Shown in pieces: positions 1 to 8,531 of a DNA stretch of 64,000 nucleotides; position 1 is the stretch's first letter, and every line of letters starts with the position of its first letter. The stretch comes from Pantoea sp. Its GTDB lineage: Bacteria > Pseudomonadota > Gammaproteobacteria > Enterobacterales > Enterobacteriaceae. Position numbers and translations under genes: made by a program. Below the pieces are notes generated by a model that saw only the letters and a list, made by a program, of their open reading frames with translations, searched no databases and was not told the DNA's origin. The stretch spans positions 310,001 to 374,000 of the forward strand of contig NZ_JAPWKD010000011.1 in the NCBI RefSeq assembly GCF_028283705.1. Reading direction: 5' to 3'.

Positions 1-2
1 AT

Positions 3-608
3 TCTGCGCAGGCAAACCCGCTACGGCAGGCGCTACAGGTGGCGCGTCAGCAGGTAAACCAGGAAGCAGAGCTGAACTGGAAGCGCGGTGCGATATTTCT
101 TGTGCTGTTTATATTTCTCTACGCGGCGCTGGGTGCATCGCTCACGCTGGACCTCAGCACCAAAGACACCAGCCATAAAAGCATCGCGTACGCACTGGAA
201 GCGGTGCCGGTCTTAATCGCTTTTTCTGGCTTTTTCCTCTCGCTGCTGTTTCTGTTCTTTACCCGCAGCAGCGCACGTCGCGCACGGAACTGGGAACGCA
301 GCGTTGTGTTGCTGGAAAAATATACCGGCACCAACCTGAGCCAGCAGATTAATGCGATGGGTGCGCGCACCACACATTATTCCTTCTCAGCGATCATGAC
401 TTCCCTGGCGCTTTTTATCAGCCTGACCTGGGTGGTGATGTATAACTTCTTCACCTTTACCACCAGTGGCGTGATCGGCAGTGTTATCTCGCTGTTTATT
501 ACCACCATGACCTATGTGATCCTGGATATTCAGCTGTTGAAATCCGGTAAGCAGAGCGAGATTGATGAACCTCTCGTCCCCGCTGACGATGATAAAGAAC
601 AGCCGTAA
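3..608 (+). CDS. Four-helix inner-membrane protein, 5' partial (possibly RipA-like)
   Basis: The reading frame is open to the left edge, so the true start lies outside the window; a GTG at 39 is internal to the open frame. Four hydrophobic segments are visible, at about residues 16-36, 52-73, 113-133 and 138-160 counted from the GTG at 39. They are arranged as two hairpins, followed by a short acidic cytoplasmic tail. The N-terminal stretch with NPLRQAL and an aromatic-Lys-Arg motif just before the first helix resembles RipA-type octameric membrane proteins, but this is recollection of a family pattern rather than a firm match. No catalytic motif is seen. The gene is probably real because the hydrophobic pattern and codon use are consistent throughout. 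Confidence 0.7.
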   Translation, partial: SAQANPLRQALQVARQQVNQEAELNWKRGAIFLVLFIFLYAALGASLTLDLSTKDTSHKSIAYALEAVPVLIAFSGFFLSLLFLFFTRSSARRARNWERSVVLLEKYTGTNLSQQINAMGARTTHYSFSAIMTSLALFISLTWVVMYNFFTFTTSGVIGSVISLFITTMTYVILDIQLLKSGKQSEIDEPLVPADDDKEQP

Positions 609-629
609 GCATGAATCGCCCTTTTAGAT

Positions 630-884
630 TCAGCACGCTTCCGCTATCACCTCCACCAGGATTAAGGGACAACGCTTCACCCGGCAAGCCTGGGAATACG
701 CCAGTGAACATACCGAACACAGGTCCCGCACCTCAGACTGGTATTGATATTCGGTGAAGTAACGGAAGCGGCCACTGTCAGGCTCAGTACGCCAGAAACG
801 TTGTGGTTCGAGAATTTCATCAAGCTGCCTGAAAGTCAGGGCTGAAGGGTTATGAAACCCCACTCTTACGCGATAGATAGTCAT
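630..884 (-). CDS. Small hypothetical protein (84 aa)
   Basis: I do not recognise a family. The product reads like a real soluble protein: it is rich in charged and aromatic residues and has four cysteines in its C-terminal third (the CSVC stretch near residue 56, and one Cys at the very end). It is transcribed opposite to both neighbours and ends 22 bp from the stop of the membrane protein at the left edge. The ATG at 884 has only a weak purine-rich stretch upstream. It could be a spurious frame; the amino-acid composition is the main argument for it. Confidence 0.45.
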   Translation of the reverse strand: MTIYRVRVGFHNPSALTFRQLDEILEPQRFWRTEPDSGRFRYFTEYQYQSEVRDLCSVCSLAYSQACRVKRCPLILVEVIAEAC

Positions 885-1033
885 AACATGATTATTCGCA
901 CCCTGCCCGCTACCAGCCAGACGTTATTGGTTTTCAATGCGATAGACTTTGCTTATCAGCTTTCCTGTGGTGCAGGTGACATCCCGCACCACGAGCGCTA
1001 AAGTGGTTCTTTTGTTTGATTTTACGAGGGAAA

Positions 1034-1366
1034 ATGAAACCTTTATTTGTCTACGGCACGCTATGCCCGGGCCGTTCCAATGCGCATATTCTGGAAAACA
1101 TCGGCGGCGACTGGCTGGCGGGTTACGTGACTGGCACCTTCTTCGAACGTGGCTGGGGCGCAGCGGCAGATTTCCCGGGTATCGTGCTGGATAAAAACGG
1201 CCCGCGCGTGGCGGGTTATTTGTTTTTGTCAGACCAGCTGGATGCCCACTGGCCGATGCTGGATGAGTTTGAAGACGGCTATGACCGGGTGGAGGTTGAT
1301 GTCACGACGTCACAAGGCCAGCAGGTGACCGCGTGGGTGTATCAGTTGCAGCCGCGTAGTGAGTAA
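1034..1366 (+). CDS. Gamma-glutamylcyclotransferase-like (AIG2/YtfP family) protein
   Basis: The 110-residue product begins with the family signature: a beta strand followed by YGTL at residues 7-10, which binds the substrate's glutamyl group. The conserved acidic residue expected to act as catalyst falls in the LDEFEDGY segment (Glu80). Members of this fold cleave gamma-glutamyl amines or cyclise gamma-glutamyl peptides in the cytoplasm; the exact substrate cannot be read from sequence. The ATG at 1034 is chosen over the upstream ATG at 1016 because GAGGG lies just before it and the family normally begins two or three residues before the first strand. It stands alone and is followed by a hairpin shared with the convergent gene. 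Confidence 0.85.
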   Translation: MKPLFVYGTLCPGRSNAHILENIGGDWLAGYVTGTFFERGWGAAADFPGIVLDKNGPRVAGYLFLSDQLDAHWPMLDEFEDGYDRVEVDVTTSQGQQVTAWVYQLQPRSE

Positions 1367-1423
1367 CATTTTGCATGGGTCGTAAAAATTACGGTTGACG
1401 AAAATATAGACCTTATTGATAAT

Positions 1424-1460
1424 AAAAAACGGCGGCACAGTGGGTATGACCGTGCCGCCG
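1424..1460 (-). terminator. Rho-independent terminator of the small membrane protein gene
   Basis: A perfect 9-bp stem (CGGCGGCAC at 1430-1438 with GTGCCGCCG at 1452-1460) is followed, reading the minus strand, by six T residues (1424-1429). It lies directly after the stop at 1467 of the minus-strand gene and may also stop readthrough from the plus-strand gene ending at 1366. Confidence 0.85.
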
Positions 1461-1466
1461 GAAAAA

Positions 1467-1694
1467 CTACTTTTTACGTTTGTGGTTTATCCTGGGGGGC
1501 CGACGTTGCAGCGTTTGCCCCCTTAGTTTTTTCCACAACCGCCGGACCATAAGTCCGATCAAAACAACAACCACAATAACGGTATATTTCCCCGCCTGTG
1601 TTGCCGCCCCTGTCCAGCAGTGCTGGATCAGCGCTTCCGCATCACCCGCAAAGCCAGCCAGTTCCAGCAGTTTTAATACTAAATCGCACATCAT
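1467..1694 (-). CDS. Small single-span membrane protein (75 aa)
   Basis: The product has an acidic, partly helical N-terminal half and one strongly hydrophobic segment at about residues 36-54 (KYTVIVVVVLIGLMV). A very basic tail rich in Arg and Lys follows, so the C-terminus is expected in the cytoplasm. The start at 1694 is chosen because AGAGGG precedes the tandem ATGs; an upstream in-frame ATG at 1742 has no ribosome site. A clear terminator follows the stop. No family was recognised. The gene is probably expressed as a monocistronic unit and may be a regulatory or structural small membrane protein. Confidence 0.6.
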   Translation of the reverse strand: MMCDLVLKLLELAGFAGDAEALIQHCWTGAATQAGKYTVIVVVVLIGLMVRRLWKKLRGQTLQRRPPRINHKRKK

Positions 1695-1849
1695 TGTGCC
1701 CTCTTTAAAGCCGGGAAGCCCCCGACAGGGAGAGAGCGGCACAAATTTAGCGCAAATATCTTATGTTGAATGATAACGTCACGCAACTATCGATAACCTC
1801 TTAATATGTAAGTTGACTCCACTGTTGATCATCTGCTGAGGTAAGTGCC

Positions 1850-3043
1850 ATGACCGATGAAGATAGCCGTCTGCATCCGCTGCTGCGCCAGCGTGACGGG
1901 CACCATGCCCGTGTCACCTGGGAAGAACTGTTTTTCGATCTGGTTTACGTCTTTGCGGTAACGCAGCTCAGTCATTCCCTGCTGCACGACCTTAGCGCCA
2001 GCGGCATGCTGCATACGCTGATTCTGTGGTTTGCCGTCTGGCTCGGCTGGCAATACACCTGCTGGGTCACCAACTGGTTCAGCCCGGAAACCCCGCAGAT
2101 CCGCACGCTGTTATTTGTCGTGATGGCGGCGGCGCTGATCATGGCCGCCGCCCTGCCGCAAGCCTTCGGTGATAAGGCGGGTTATTTCGTTGCTGCTTAC
2201 GTGATTATCCAGGTGGGACGCACAGCCTGGATTGTCTGCCTGCTTGGTCAGCACCATGCGCTGACCGCCAACTATCGTCGCATGCTGGTATGGTTGCTTA
2301 TCTCGGCGGCGTTATGGTGTGCCGGGGCGCGCAGCAACGACAGTCTGCGTACCGCATTGTGGGCGTTAGCCGTGTTATGTGAGTACCTTTCACCCATGAG
2401 CGGATTTGCCTTTCCCGGCATGGGGCGATCCTCCACACGCGACTGGACCATTGAGGGAGGACATCTCACCGAACGTTGTCAGCTGTTTGTCATTGTGGCA
2501 TTGGGAGAAACACTGCTGGCAACCGGCGGCAGCCTTGCCGCCAGTGATGAATGGACGTTTCCGGTGTTGTCGGCAATGGCGGCGACCTTTCTGTCGGCTA
2601 TGGCAGTGTGGTGGCTCTACTTTGGCACCTCCGGCGAACAGGCGACTCAGGCCATCACCCATTCCACCGATCCGGGCAGGATGGGCGCGATGTTTCATTA
2701 CGTCCATGTGATCCTGGTGGGCGGCATTATCGTCATGGCGGTGGGCAATGATCTGATTCAGGAAGACCCGGAACAAAGCGTCACGTTCCTGCACGGCGCG
2801 GTGATCTGCGCCGGTTCGATCATCTTCCTGATTGGCAGCGCCATTTATAAACGGGTGGTGTACGGCACCATCCCGCTGACGCATATTGTCGGGGCGCTGG
2901 TGCTGTGTCTGGCTGTGGGGATTGTGCAACAACTGACGCTGGAACAGGCAGGCTGGCTCACCACCGTCATTATGCTGATTTCCGCGTTTGCCGAATCCCG
3001 GGTACATCGCAGCCGCATGATTAAAATGAAAGGTGTATCATAG
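1850..3043 (+). CDS. LtrA family (low-temperature requirement A) membrane protein
   Basis: The 397-residue product starts with the LtrA signature: a soluble, charged N-terminus followed by VTWEELFFDLVYVFAVTQLS. It continues as ten or more hydrophobic segments to the C-terminus. A conserved GGHLTERCQLFVIVALGE block lies near residues 201-220. LtrA proteins are integral membrane proteins first linked to low-temperature growth in Listeria; the transported or sensed ligand is not established. The ATG at 1850 has AGGTAA upstream. The gene ends 29 bp before mdcR in the same direction, so readthrough into mdcR is possible, but no functional link with malonate is evident. Confidence 0.9.
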   Translation: MTDEDSRLHPLLRQRDGHHARVTWEELFFDLVYVFAVTQLSHSLLHDLSASGMLHTLILWFAVWLGWQYTCWVTNWFSPETPQIRTLLFVVMAAALIMAAALPQAFGDKAGYFVAAYVIIQVGRTAWIVCLLGQHHALTANYRRMLVWLLISAALWCAGARSNDSLRTALWALAVLCEYLSPMSGFAFPGMGRSSTRDWTIEGGHLTERCQLFVIVALGETLLATGGSLAASDEWTFPVLSAMAATFLSAMAVWWLYFGTSGEQATQAITHSTDPGRMGAMFHYVHVILVGGIIVMAVGNDLIQEDPEQSVTFLHGAVICAGSIIFLIGSAIYKRVVYGTIPLTHIVGALVLCLAVGIVQQLTLEQAGWLTTVIMLISAFAESRVHRSRMIKMKGVS

Positions 3044-3072
3044 CCAGCGAATTCATTTTTAAGCCTTTATCC

Positions 3073-4020
3073 ATGAAACTCAATTTCGATAACGACCTGA
3101 CGGTGCGTAAGCTTTTTATCTTCTGCACCTATATGGAAAGCGAGAATCTGGCCCGCACGGCAGAAACTCTCGGCATTAGCACCGTCAGCGTGCATCGTGC
3201 GTTACATACGCTGGAGGAGAGTCTGCGCTGTCCGTTGTTTGCCCACAAGGGGCGCAATCTGGTGGCGTTACCTGCCGCCTGGACGTTGCTGGAATACAGC
3301 AATGAAGCGCTGCAAACTCTGAGCCAGGGGCTGGAAGAGACGCGACGCACGGCGGGTATCGGGCTGGGTCATCTGCGGATCGGCACCCTCTATTCATTGT
3401 CGCTGGATACCGTGCCGCGCCTGATTATGAATATGAAGCTGCGCCGCCCCGAGCTGGAGCTGAACCTGACGATGGGGTCGAATCAGGTGCTGACAGGCAT
3501 GCTGCAAAACAATCAGCTGGACGCGATGATCATCTCGGTGACGGCAACCGAAATCGACCAGAGGGTGTTTGAGCAGGTGGGTTTGTTTCAGGATGATATC
3601 TATCTGGCGGTGCCCACTGCCGAGCAGCGCGATTCAACAGCAGATATTGATCTGCGCGACTACAGTGATAAGCCGTTTGTCTCGCTGGATGAAGGATTCG
3701 CCACCTTTACCGGCTTCCAGGAAGCCTGTCATGTCGCCGGTTTCGAACCCAATATTGTCACGCGGGTGAATGACATCTTTTCCATGCTGAGTCTGGTGCA
3801 GGCCGGGATGGGCTATTCGCTGGTGCCGGGCCGCATGCGCAAACAATACGAACACGATTTGCAGTTTCTTAAACTGGCCGAGCCGTATCAGATGCGCCAG
3901 CAAATCGCCATCGTCTTTGCCCGCAACCGCGAGCACGATCCCAACCTGCTGGCGCTGGTGGCAGAAGGTCGAATGTATGCCTTAAGCCTACAACATAAGG
4001 CTCAGCGCCCCTCGTCCTGA
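3073..4020 (+). CDS. mdcR: LysR-type regulator of malonate decarboxylase (MdcR)
   Basis: This is a 315-residue LysR-type protein. The winged helix-turn-helix covers about residues 10-68 (LARTAETLGISTVSVHRALH is the helix-turn-helix core) and the periplasmic-binding-like effector domain fills residues 92-305. The unusually extended N-terminus before the helix-turn-helix is typical of the MdcR branch. It sits beside the complete mdcA-H operon and converges on it, its last 19 bp overlapping the end of mdcH. By analogy with Klebsiella MdcR it should activate mdc transcription with a malonate-related inducer. A binding site in the mdcA upstream region could not be identified confidently. Confidence 0.88.
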   Translation: MKLNFDNDLTVRKLFIFCTYMESENLARTAETLGISTVSVHRALHTLEESLRCPLFAHKGRNLVALPAAWTLLEYSNEALQTLSQGLEETRRTAGIGLGHLRIGTLYSLSLDTVPRLIMNMKLRRPELELNLTMGSNQVLTGMLQNNQLDAMIISVTATEIDQRVFEQVGLFQDDIYLAVPTAEQRDSTADIDLRDYSDKPFVSLDEGFATFTGFQEACHVAGFEPNIVTRVNDIFSMLSLVQAGMGYSLVPGRMRKQYEHDLQFLKLAEPYQMRQQIAIVFARNREHDPNLLALVAEGRMYALSLQHKAQRPSS

Positions 4021-4913
4021 TGCAGGCGGGCATAGAGATGATGCACCAGTTCCATGCTGCTGCGTTCCAGCGCCAGACACTCACCCTGCGGCTGCGTGCT
4101 GCGGGTGAGCCCGGTCAGCACGCCGCCTGGCGGCATTTCAAGCACCAGCCGCACTTCGCGCTCCTCAGCCGCGACCATCGCCTCATGCCAGCGTACCTGG
4201 CGCGCCATATTCAGCGCCAGATCATCCGCAATACGCTCCGGCTGCCACAGCACACGAGCGCTGTTGCCACTCAGGTAAGCACAACGCGGACGTTGCAGGG
4301 TCACCCGTTTCATCGACGCCACCAGCTTACTCGCCGGTTCAGCCAGTAATGCGCAGTGGGAGGGTACGCTGATCGCCAGACGTCGGACACAACGCGCCCC
4401 GCGCGCGCGCGCCGCATCACCGGCGGATTGCATCGCCTGCTCGCTACCAGCGATCACGATTTGTGTTTCCGAGTTGATGTTGGCGATAAAACTGTGCTGG
4501 TTATCCACCAGCGGTTCAACCTGCTCCAGTGGCAAACCGTTGATCGCCGTCAGCCCATAGCCGTGCGGATACGCGCTTTCCATTACGTCACCACGCAGGG
4601 CAACCAGCCGCATGGCATCAGCAAAATCCAGCGCCCCAGCAATCACCGCCGCCGGATAAGCGCCAATCGACAGACCACATACCATATCCGGCTCGATGCC
4701 CTGGGCTACCAACCGTCGTGCGGCTGACACCCCGGCAATCAATAACGCCAGCTGCACTGCCCGGGTGTGCTGCAACGCTTCGTGGCTATCCAGTGTCGCC
4801 AGTTCATCACCCAGTATCTCCTGCGCCAGCTGCCATGTTTCATCGCGCGGCAACTCAGCTAACATGCCCGGCCTTTGTGCACCCTGGCCGGGGAAAGTAA
4901 ATAAGGTTTTCAT
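4002..4913 (-). CDS. mdcH: Malonyl-CoA:ACP acyltransferase MdcH (malonate decarboxylase epsilon)
   Basis: The FabD-like product (303 aa) carries FPGQGAQ at residues 7-13, the nucleophile elbow GLSIG with Ser82, the ALRG arginine near 107 and the catalytic His186 in VPSHC. In the malonate decarboxylase pathway this enzyme moves malonyl from malonyl-CoA to the decarboxylase carrier protein, priming the enzyme before turnover as acetyl-S-ACP. Its ATG overlaps the mdcG stop by 4 bp (ATGA), indicating translational coupling. It is the last gene of the operon and ends inside the 3' end of mdcR on the opposite strand; no hairpin terminator is present at that junction. Confidence 0.93.
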   Translation of the reverse strand: MKTLFTFPGQGAQRPGMLAELPRDETWQLAQEILGDELATLDSHEALQHTRAVQLALLIAGVSAARRLVAQGIEPDMVCGLSIGAYPAAVIAGALDFADAMRLVALRGDVMESAYPHGYGLTAINGLPLEQVEPLVDNQHSFIANINSETQIVIAGSEQAMQSAGDAARARGARCVRRLAISVPSHCALLAEPASKLVASMKRVTLQRPRCAYLSGNSARVLWQPERIADDLALNMARQVRWHEAMVAAEEREVRLVLEMPPGGVLTGLTRSTQPQGECLALERSSMELVHHLYARLHQDEGR

Positions 4914-5515
4914 GGCGTCTCCTCTGCCCAGGGGTTAGCCGTCAGGCGCGGCCCGCGCGCAGTTTTCAGCAATACCCGTCCGCTACGCAACCACTCATTC
5001 AGGGCAAAACCACCCTGCGGCGTCTCTATCTGGGTATCAGCGCGACAGGGCAACGCCGCCAGCGCCTGTTGCCAGCGGGCAAAATCTACGGGCTGCCGGG
5101 GTTGTGGTGCACGAATCAGCAGATCTAAATCACTGTCCCGATGCAACACCGGCAAAGCGGTTGCCAGTGCGAAGCCGGTACTGCCGGTGACGCCCCATTC
5201 CCACGACCAGGGGTGCTGGCGCAACATCACCAGCGCCTGCACCGTCGGATGGTCATTTAACTTCGCCGGGACGACCAGCATTTCGGGTGAGATGATGTGA
5301 GTGACATCATGCGGTGCGACCCAACCCGCAGCCCGCTGATGGCGTGCCTGACCACGCACGCCAACCGGAATCAGTCCATCCTTCCTCACATCACGCCGCA
5401 CCACCACCGGTTGCTGATGGTTCCACAGTTCCGCCACCCAGGGTTCTGTCACCCCAAGTAGCGCTGCATCATGGCGCAGCCAGAGGAGGTCATGTGGACG
5501 TGCGGCGAAGTTCAT
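4910..5515 (-). CDS. mdcG: Malonate decarboxylase holo-ACP synthase MdcG
   Basis: The 201-residue product matches the MdcG family, with a short N-terminal RPHDLLWL segment and a nucleotidyltransferase-like core with DSDLDLLIR near residues 127-135. The enzyme transfers the 2'-(5''-triphosphoribosyl)-3'-dephospho-CoA made by MdcB onto the serine of the MdcC carrier protein, creating the active cofactor arm. The ATG follows the mdcF stop by 2 bp and the gene overlaps mdcH by 4 bp, so it is tightly coupled within the operon. Length is normal for the family. Confidence 0.92.
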   Translation of the reverse strand: MNFAARPHDLLWLRHDAALLGVTEPWVAELWNHQQPVVVRRDVRKDGLIPVGVRGQARHQRAAGWVAPHDVTHIISPEMLVVPAKLNDHPTVQALVMLRQHPWSWEWGVTGSTGFALATALPVLHRDSDLDLLIRAPQPRQPVDFARWQQALAALPCRADTQIETPQGGFALNEWLRSGRVLLKTARGPRLTANPWAEETP

Positions 5516-5517
5516 TT

Positions 5518-6477
5518 TCAGATTCCTGCGGTTAAAGAGATAAACAGCGGCAGCGACAGAATCGACAACAGCGAGCTAAGCAACAGCACAGCTTCCGCAT
5601 CCGGTGACTGCACGCCAAAACGGTTGCCGAATACCACGCCAAAGAAACCAGCAGACAGCGCAATCATCAGAATAGCAGTGACCGCGACGGTGCCGTGTAA
5701 ACCGAACACCAACACAATCCCCCAGGCTATCGCTGGTTGAATCAGCAACTTAGTGACGGTAGAGCTAATCACCATCGTGTTGATTTTCAGTTTACGCGCC
5801 GAGAGGATCACCCCGGTCAGGAACAAGGCGGCAGCGGTGGCTGACAGGCCCAGCGGCTTAATCGACGCCAGCAGCAGGTCAGGCATTTTCACACCAAATG
5901 CTGACAGCACCACACCCAGCAACGGTCCCCAGACAATCGGTTTTTTCACTGAACGCCACATCAGTACCGGCAGCATGGCCAGCGTTGAGCGTTGTGTTTC
6001 ACCGGCAGCACGCGCTTTCTCACGTTCGAGGATCAGCAGGCAGAACGGCGTCATCAGCACGGAGCCGCAGGCGATGGAAACCGCCACCGATAGCGAGGTA
6101 GCAGAACCTTCACCCACCACGCTGCCGAGAATCGGCAGCCCGAGCGCGGCATAGTTGGGCAGCGCGACGGTCAGCGTCAGCACGGCCGCATCCTGTGGAG
6201 ACTTTTTAAACACACCGACAGCAATGAAATACAGTGCTGCATAGGCAATCCACATCGCCAGGGTCAGCACCACAATCAGCGGCATCTGCGCAACGATACC
6301 GCTCCAGGGAGTTTGCACCGTGGCACTGAACAGCGCCGCCGGTAAGGCAAAATCCATCACAAAAATATTGAGCAGTGAGACGTTCTTGTTATCGACCATC
6401 CCAGCCTTGCCAGCCCAGAAACCCAACAGCATGATGACAAAAATGGGTGCAAGGGCATGAAGAATCACGTAAGTCAT
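5518..6477 (-). CDS. mdcF: Malonate permease of the AEC family (MdcF)
   Basis: A 319-residue polytopic membrane protein of the auxin efflux carrier family, with about ten hydrophobic segments. Position between mdcE and mdcG matches the mdcF gene that supplies malonate uptake. The start at 6477 has AGGTGA upstream on the coding strand. A 131-bp gap with a hairpin separates it from mdcE, the only sizeable gap within the operon, so its transcript level could differ from the enzyme genes. It works in the inner membrane, presumably as a secondary carrier for malonate; the coupling ion cannot be deduced. Confidence 0.9.
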   Translation of the reverse strand: MTYVILHALAPIFVIMLLGFWAGKAGMVDNKNVSLLNIFVMDFALPAALFSATVQTPWSGIVAQMPLIVVLTLAMWIAYAALYFIAVGVFKKSPQDAAVLTLTVALPNYAALGLPILGSVVGEGSATSLSVAVSIACGSVLMTPFCLLILEREKARAAGETQRSTLAMLPVLMWRSVKKPIVWGPLLGVVLSAFGVKMPDLLLASIKPLGLSATAAALFLTGVILSARKLKINTMVISSTVTKLLIQPAIAWGIVLVFGLHGTVAVTAILMIALSAGFFGVVFGNRFGVQSPDAEAVLLLSSLLSILSLPLFISLTAGI

Positions 6478-6543
6478 AAATCACCTGTTATTAGAAGAGT
6501 GAATACTGACGCGATGGTGTTCATTTAACAGATGCTTCAGGTC

Positions 6544-6568
6544 ACCGGGCGTGAGTCACACACCCGGT
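6544..6568 (-). other. Hairpin between mdcE and mdcF
   Basis: Arms of 10 bp (6544-6553 and 6559-6568, one G-T wobble in the minus-strand RNA) enclose a 5-base loop. No T tract follows, so it is not a standard terminator. It could be an mRNA processing or stability element separating the enzyme genes from the transporter. Confidence 0.5.
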
Positions 6569-6608
6569 CCTGTCGCTATCCGGCAGGTAAGTCTTTGTTA
6601 TTTTTTTA

Positions 6609-7397
6609 TTACCAGGCGGCACGCATACGTTCGCGTACCTGCGCAGAAGCCTGGCGATTGGCAGCTACCTCACCGGAACCACGGCGTGGATCACGGCGAG
6701 CATCCTCAATCGCGGCAGCCAGCGTGTCACGCACCCGCTGGAGGTCGCTCGCGCCCGGCGCATCCGGGTCGGCAATGTTCAGCAGCGAAGAAAGCAGGCC
6801 CAGGGTGGCGTAATTACTGATGTCGTAGGCCATCGGCGGCACGGTCGCCGCCAGTTTTTCCAGCGCTTCCACGGTACGCAGCGTGATGCGGGCGGCAGAT
6901 TCTTTACCCATTGCGTGCACCAGCACACCGGCATCATTAAAGGCAATCAGACGATTGGCCTGATACCCGTGCGCCAGAAACGCCCCGGACATTGCCTTAC
7001 CGACAATCAACCCGATGACCGGGTGTCCGGCCAGCCGGGCCTGGGCATAGGCACCCGCTGCGCCCGCCAGTGCCTGGTGAATACCGAAGGCTTCTTCACG
7101 GCGGCCATACGCCTGGCTGGGGACATCAATCACCGCGACAATCGGGCGTTTGGTCGGTTTATCGGCATCGGCGGCGATGGTCTGGTGCACCACTTTCGCC
7201 AGCGTCCAGCCTTCCAGTAACCCCACTTCCCCTTTGGCGGCACGCGGGTAGCGATTGTGTGCATCCGGGATCACGGCGATATAGCGGACACCGTCGGCAT
7301 CAGCTGCCAGCACCGAGGGGCACAGGCCCAACATTCTTTCTGCTCCGGCGGTCAGCTGGTTAAACCACAGTTCACCACGGCTGTTAATTGCGCTCAT
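6609..7397 (-). CDS. mdcE: Malonate decarboxylase gamma subunit MdcE (co-decarboxylase)
   Basis: The 262-residue product belongs to the carboxyltransferase-like fold used by biotin-independent malonate decarboxylases. MdcE pairs with MdcD to form the decarboxylating heterodimer, which removes CO2 from malonyl-S-ACP to regenerate acetyl-S-ACP. The ATG overlaps the mdcD stop by 4 bp, ensuring equal synthesis of the two subunits. Recognisable segments include the glycine-rich GLIVGKAMSGAFLAHGYQ stretch at about residues 126-145 that forms an oxyanion region in this fold. Length is normal. Confidence 0.92.
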   Translation of the reverse strand: MSAINSRGELWFNQLTAGAERMLGLCPSVLAADADGVRYIAVIPDAHNRYPRAAKGEVGLLEGWTLAKVVHQTIAADADKPTKRPIVAVIDVPSQAYGRREEAFGIHQALAGAAGAYAQARLAGHPVIGLIVGKAMSGAFLAHGYQANRLIAFNDAGVLVHAMGKESAARITLRTVEALEKLAATVPPMAYDISNYATLGLLSSLLNIADPDAPGASDLQRVRDTLAAAIEDARRDPRRGSGEVAANRQASAQVRERMRAAW

Positions 7398-8230
7398 TTG
7401 TTCACCTCCGGTGCAAAGACCTGTTGAATCACGGCCGTGCTGGCCTGTTGCTGCGTATCAAAGCGGGATAAACGATCCAGATAGAAGGCATAGTTATCGC
7501 TGCGATGCTGCGCCGGTACGCCCTGCGCAATCGCCGTGTCCACCGCTGCCTGCACCGCATTGACGCCATCACCCACCAGCGCTTCCACCAGCCCGCTTTG
7601 ATAACGAATTTCACCGCCGGTCATGCTCCAGATAAACGGACGGTCGCGCGAGTCGTACTCTTCAATGCCGGCTTCCTGTTCGATAACCTGCGGACCGTTC
7701 AGGCCCAGACGTGCTTCGCGAGTGACGATCAGATAGCTGCATAGCGCTGCGGCAATCGACATACCACCAAAACAACCCACCGTACCGGCGACGATGCCGA
7801 TCACCGGGGTGTAACGCCGCAGGTCAACGATGGCCGCATGGATATCGGCAATCGCTGCCAGGCCGAGGTTGGCTTCCTGCAAGCGCACACCGCCAGTTTC
7901 GAGGCACAGAATTGCCTGAGTCGGAATGCCTTTACGGTTGTCTTCGGCAGCCAGTTCCAGTGCAGCGGCCATTTTGGCCCCGGACACTTCGCCCATGCTG
8001 CCGCCCTGGAAAGTTCCTTCGATAGCGACCACCACGGTAGGTTTACCGTTGCGGGTACCTTTCATTACCACCATGCCATCATCGGCCTGCGGTACGATGC
8101 CCTGCTTTTCCAGCCACGGCGACATCACGCCTTCGAAAGGATCGAGCAACTCGCGGATGCTGCCTGCGTCGAGTAACGCCAGCGCCCGTTGCCGCGCCCG
8201 TAACTCAATAAAACTGCTGTCGTTACGCAT
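7394..8230 (-). CDS. mdcD: Malonate decarboxylase beta subunit MdcD
   Basis: The 278-residue product is the carboxyltransferase-fold beta subunit, partner of MdcE. The glycine-rich VAGTVGCFGGMS segment lies mid-protein and LCLETGGVRLQEANLG forms another conserved substrate-binding element. The start at 8230 (beginning MRNDSSF) is chosen because GGAGG lies 7 bp upstream and the family starts there; the frame is open further upstream inside mdcC but without a ribosome site. The start codon overlaps the end of mdcC by 8 bp. The complex decarboxylates malonyl bound to the MdcC carrier in the cytoplasm. Confidence 0.93.
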   Translation of the reverse strand: MRNDSSFIELRARQRALALLDAGSIRELLDPFEGVMSPWLEKQGIVPQADDGMVVMKGTRNGKPTVVVAIEGTFQGGSMGEVSGAKMAAALELAAEDNRKGIPTQAILCLETGGVRLQEANLGLAAIADIHAAIVDLRRYTPVIGIVAGTVGCFGGMSIAAALCSYLIVTREARLGLNGPQVIEQEAGIEEYDSRDRPFIWSMTGGEIRYQSGLVEALVGDGVNAVQAAVDTAIAQGVPAQHRSDNYAFYLDRLSRFDTQQQASTAVIQQVFAPEVNK

Positions 8231-8522
8231 GAGCGACCTCCTCAAACACCTGTTCAATACGAATACGTGCGACACCCGGTGTAGCGCCAAAGTCATGAAT
8301 CACCAGCTGGCCCGCAGGCAAATCAGTGAGCTGGGATAGGCGGTTAAACAACGCTTCCCAGCGCGCCTGACTGTTGTTCACCGACGTGGTAATCGCGATA
8401 TTCAGGACGTTTTTATCGTCAGCTGAAAACAGCACCTCCATATCACCCGATCCCACAACCCCCGCCAGCGCCTTACCGCTGAGCGTGCGGCTGGACGGGT
8501 ATGACAACGTTATGTGTTCCAT
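8223..8522 (-). CDS. mdcC: Malonate decarboxylase acyl carrier protein MdcC (delta subunit)
   Basis: The 99-residue product is the small carrier subunit. Ser25, in the motif VVGSGDMEV, is the residue that carries the phosphoribosyl-dephospho-CoA arm in the characterised enzyme, and it is intact. The acyl group cycles between acetyl and malonyl on this arm: MdcA exchanges acetyl for malonate and MdcD/E decarboxylate. The gene lies 9 bp after mdcB and overlaps mdcD by 8 bp, consistent with high, coupled expression. Confidence 0.93.
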   Translation of the reverse strand: MEHITLSYPSSRTLSGKALAGVVGSGDMEVLFSADDKNVLNIAITTSVNNSQARWEALFNRLSQLTDLPAGQLVIHDFGATPGVARIRIEQVFEEVAHA

Positions 8523-8531
8523 AGCTACCTC

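Noticed and set aside
2390..3007. Long minus-strand frame inside the LtrA gene
   Set aside because: It is His- and Gln-rich antisense shadow of a membrane protein gene, with no start signal; the plus-strand gene is clear.
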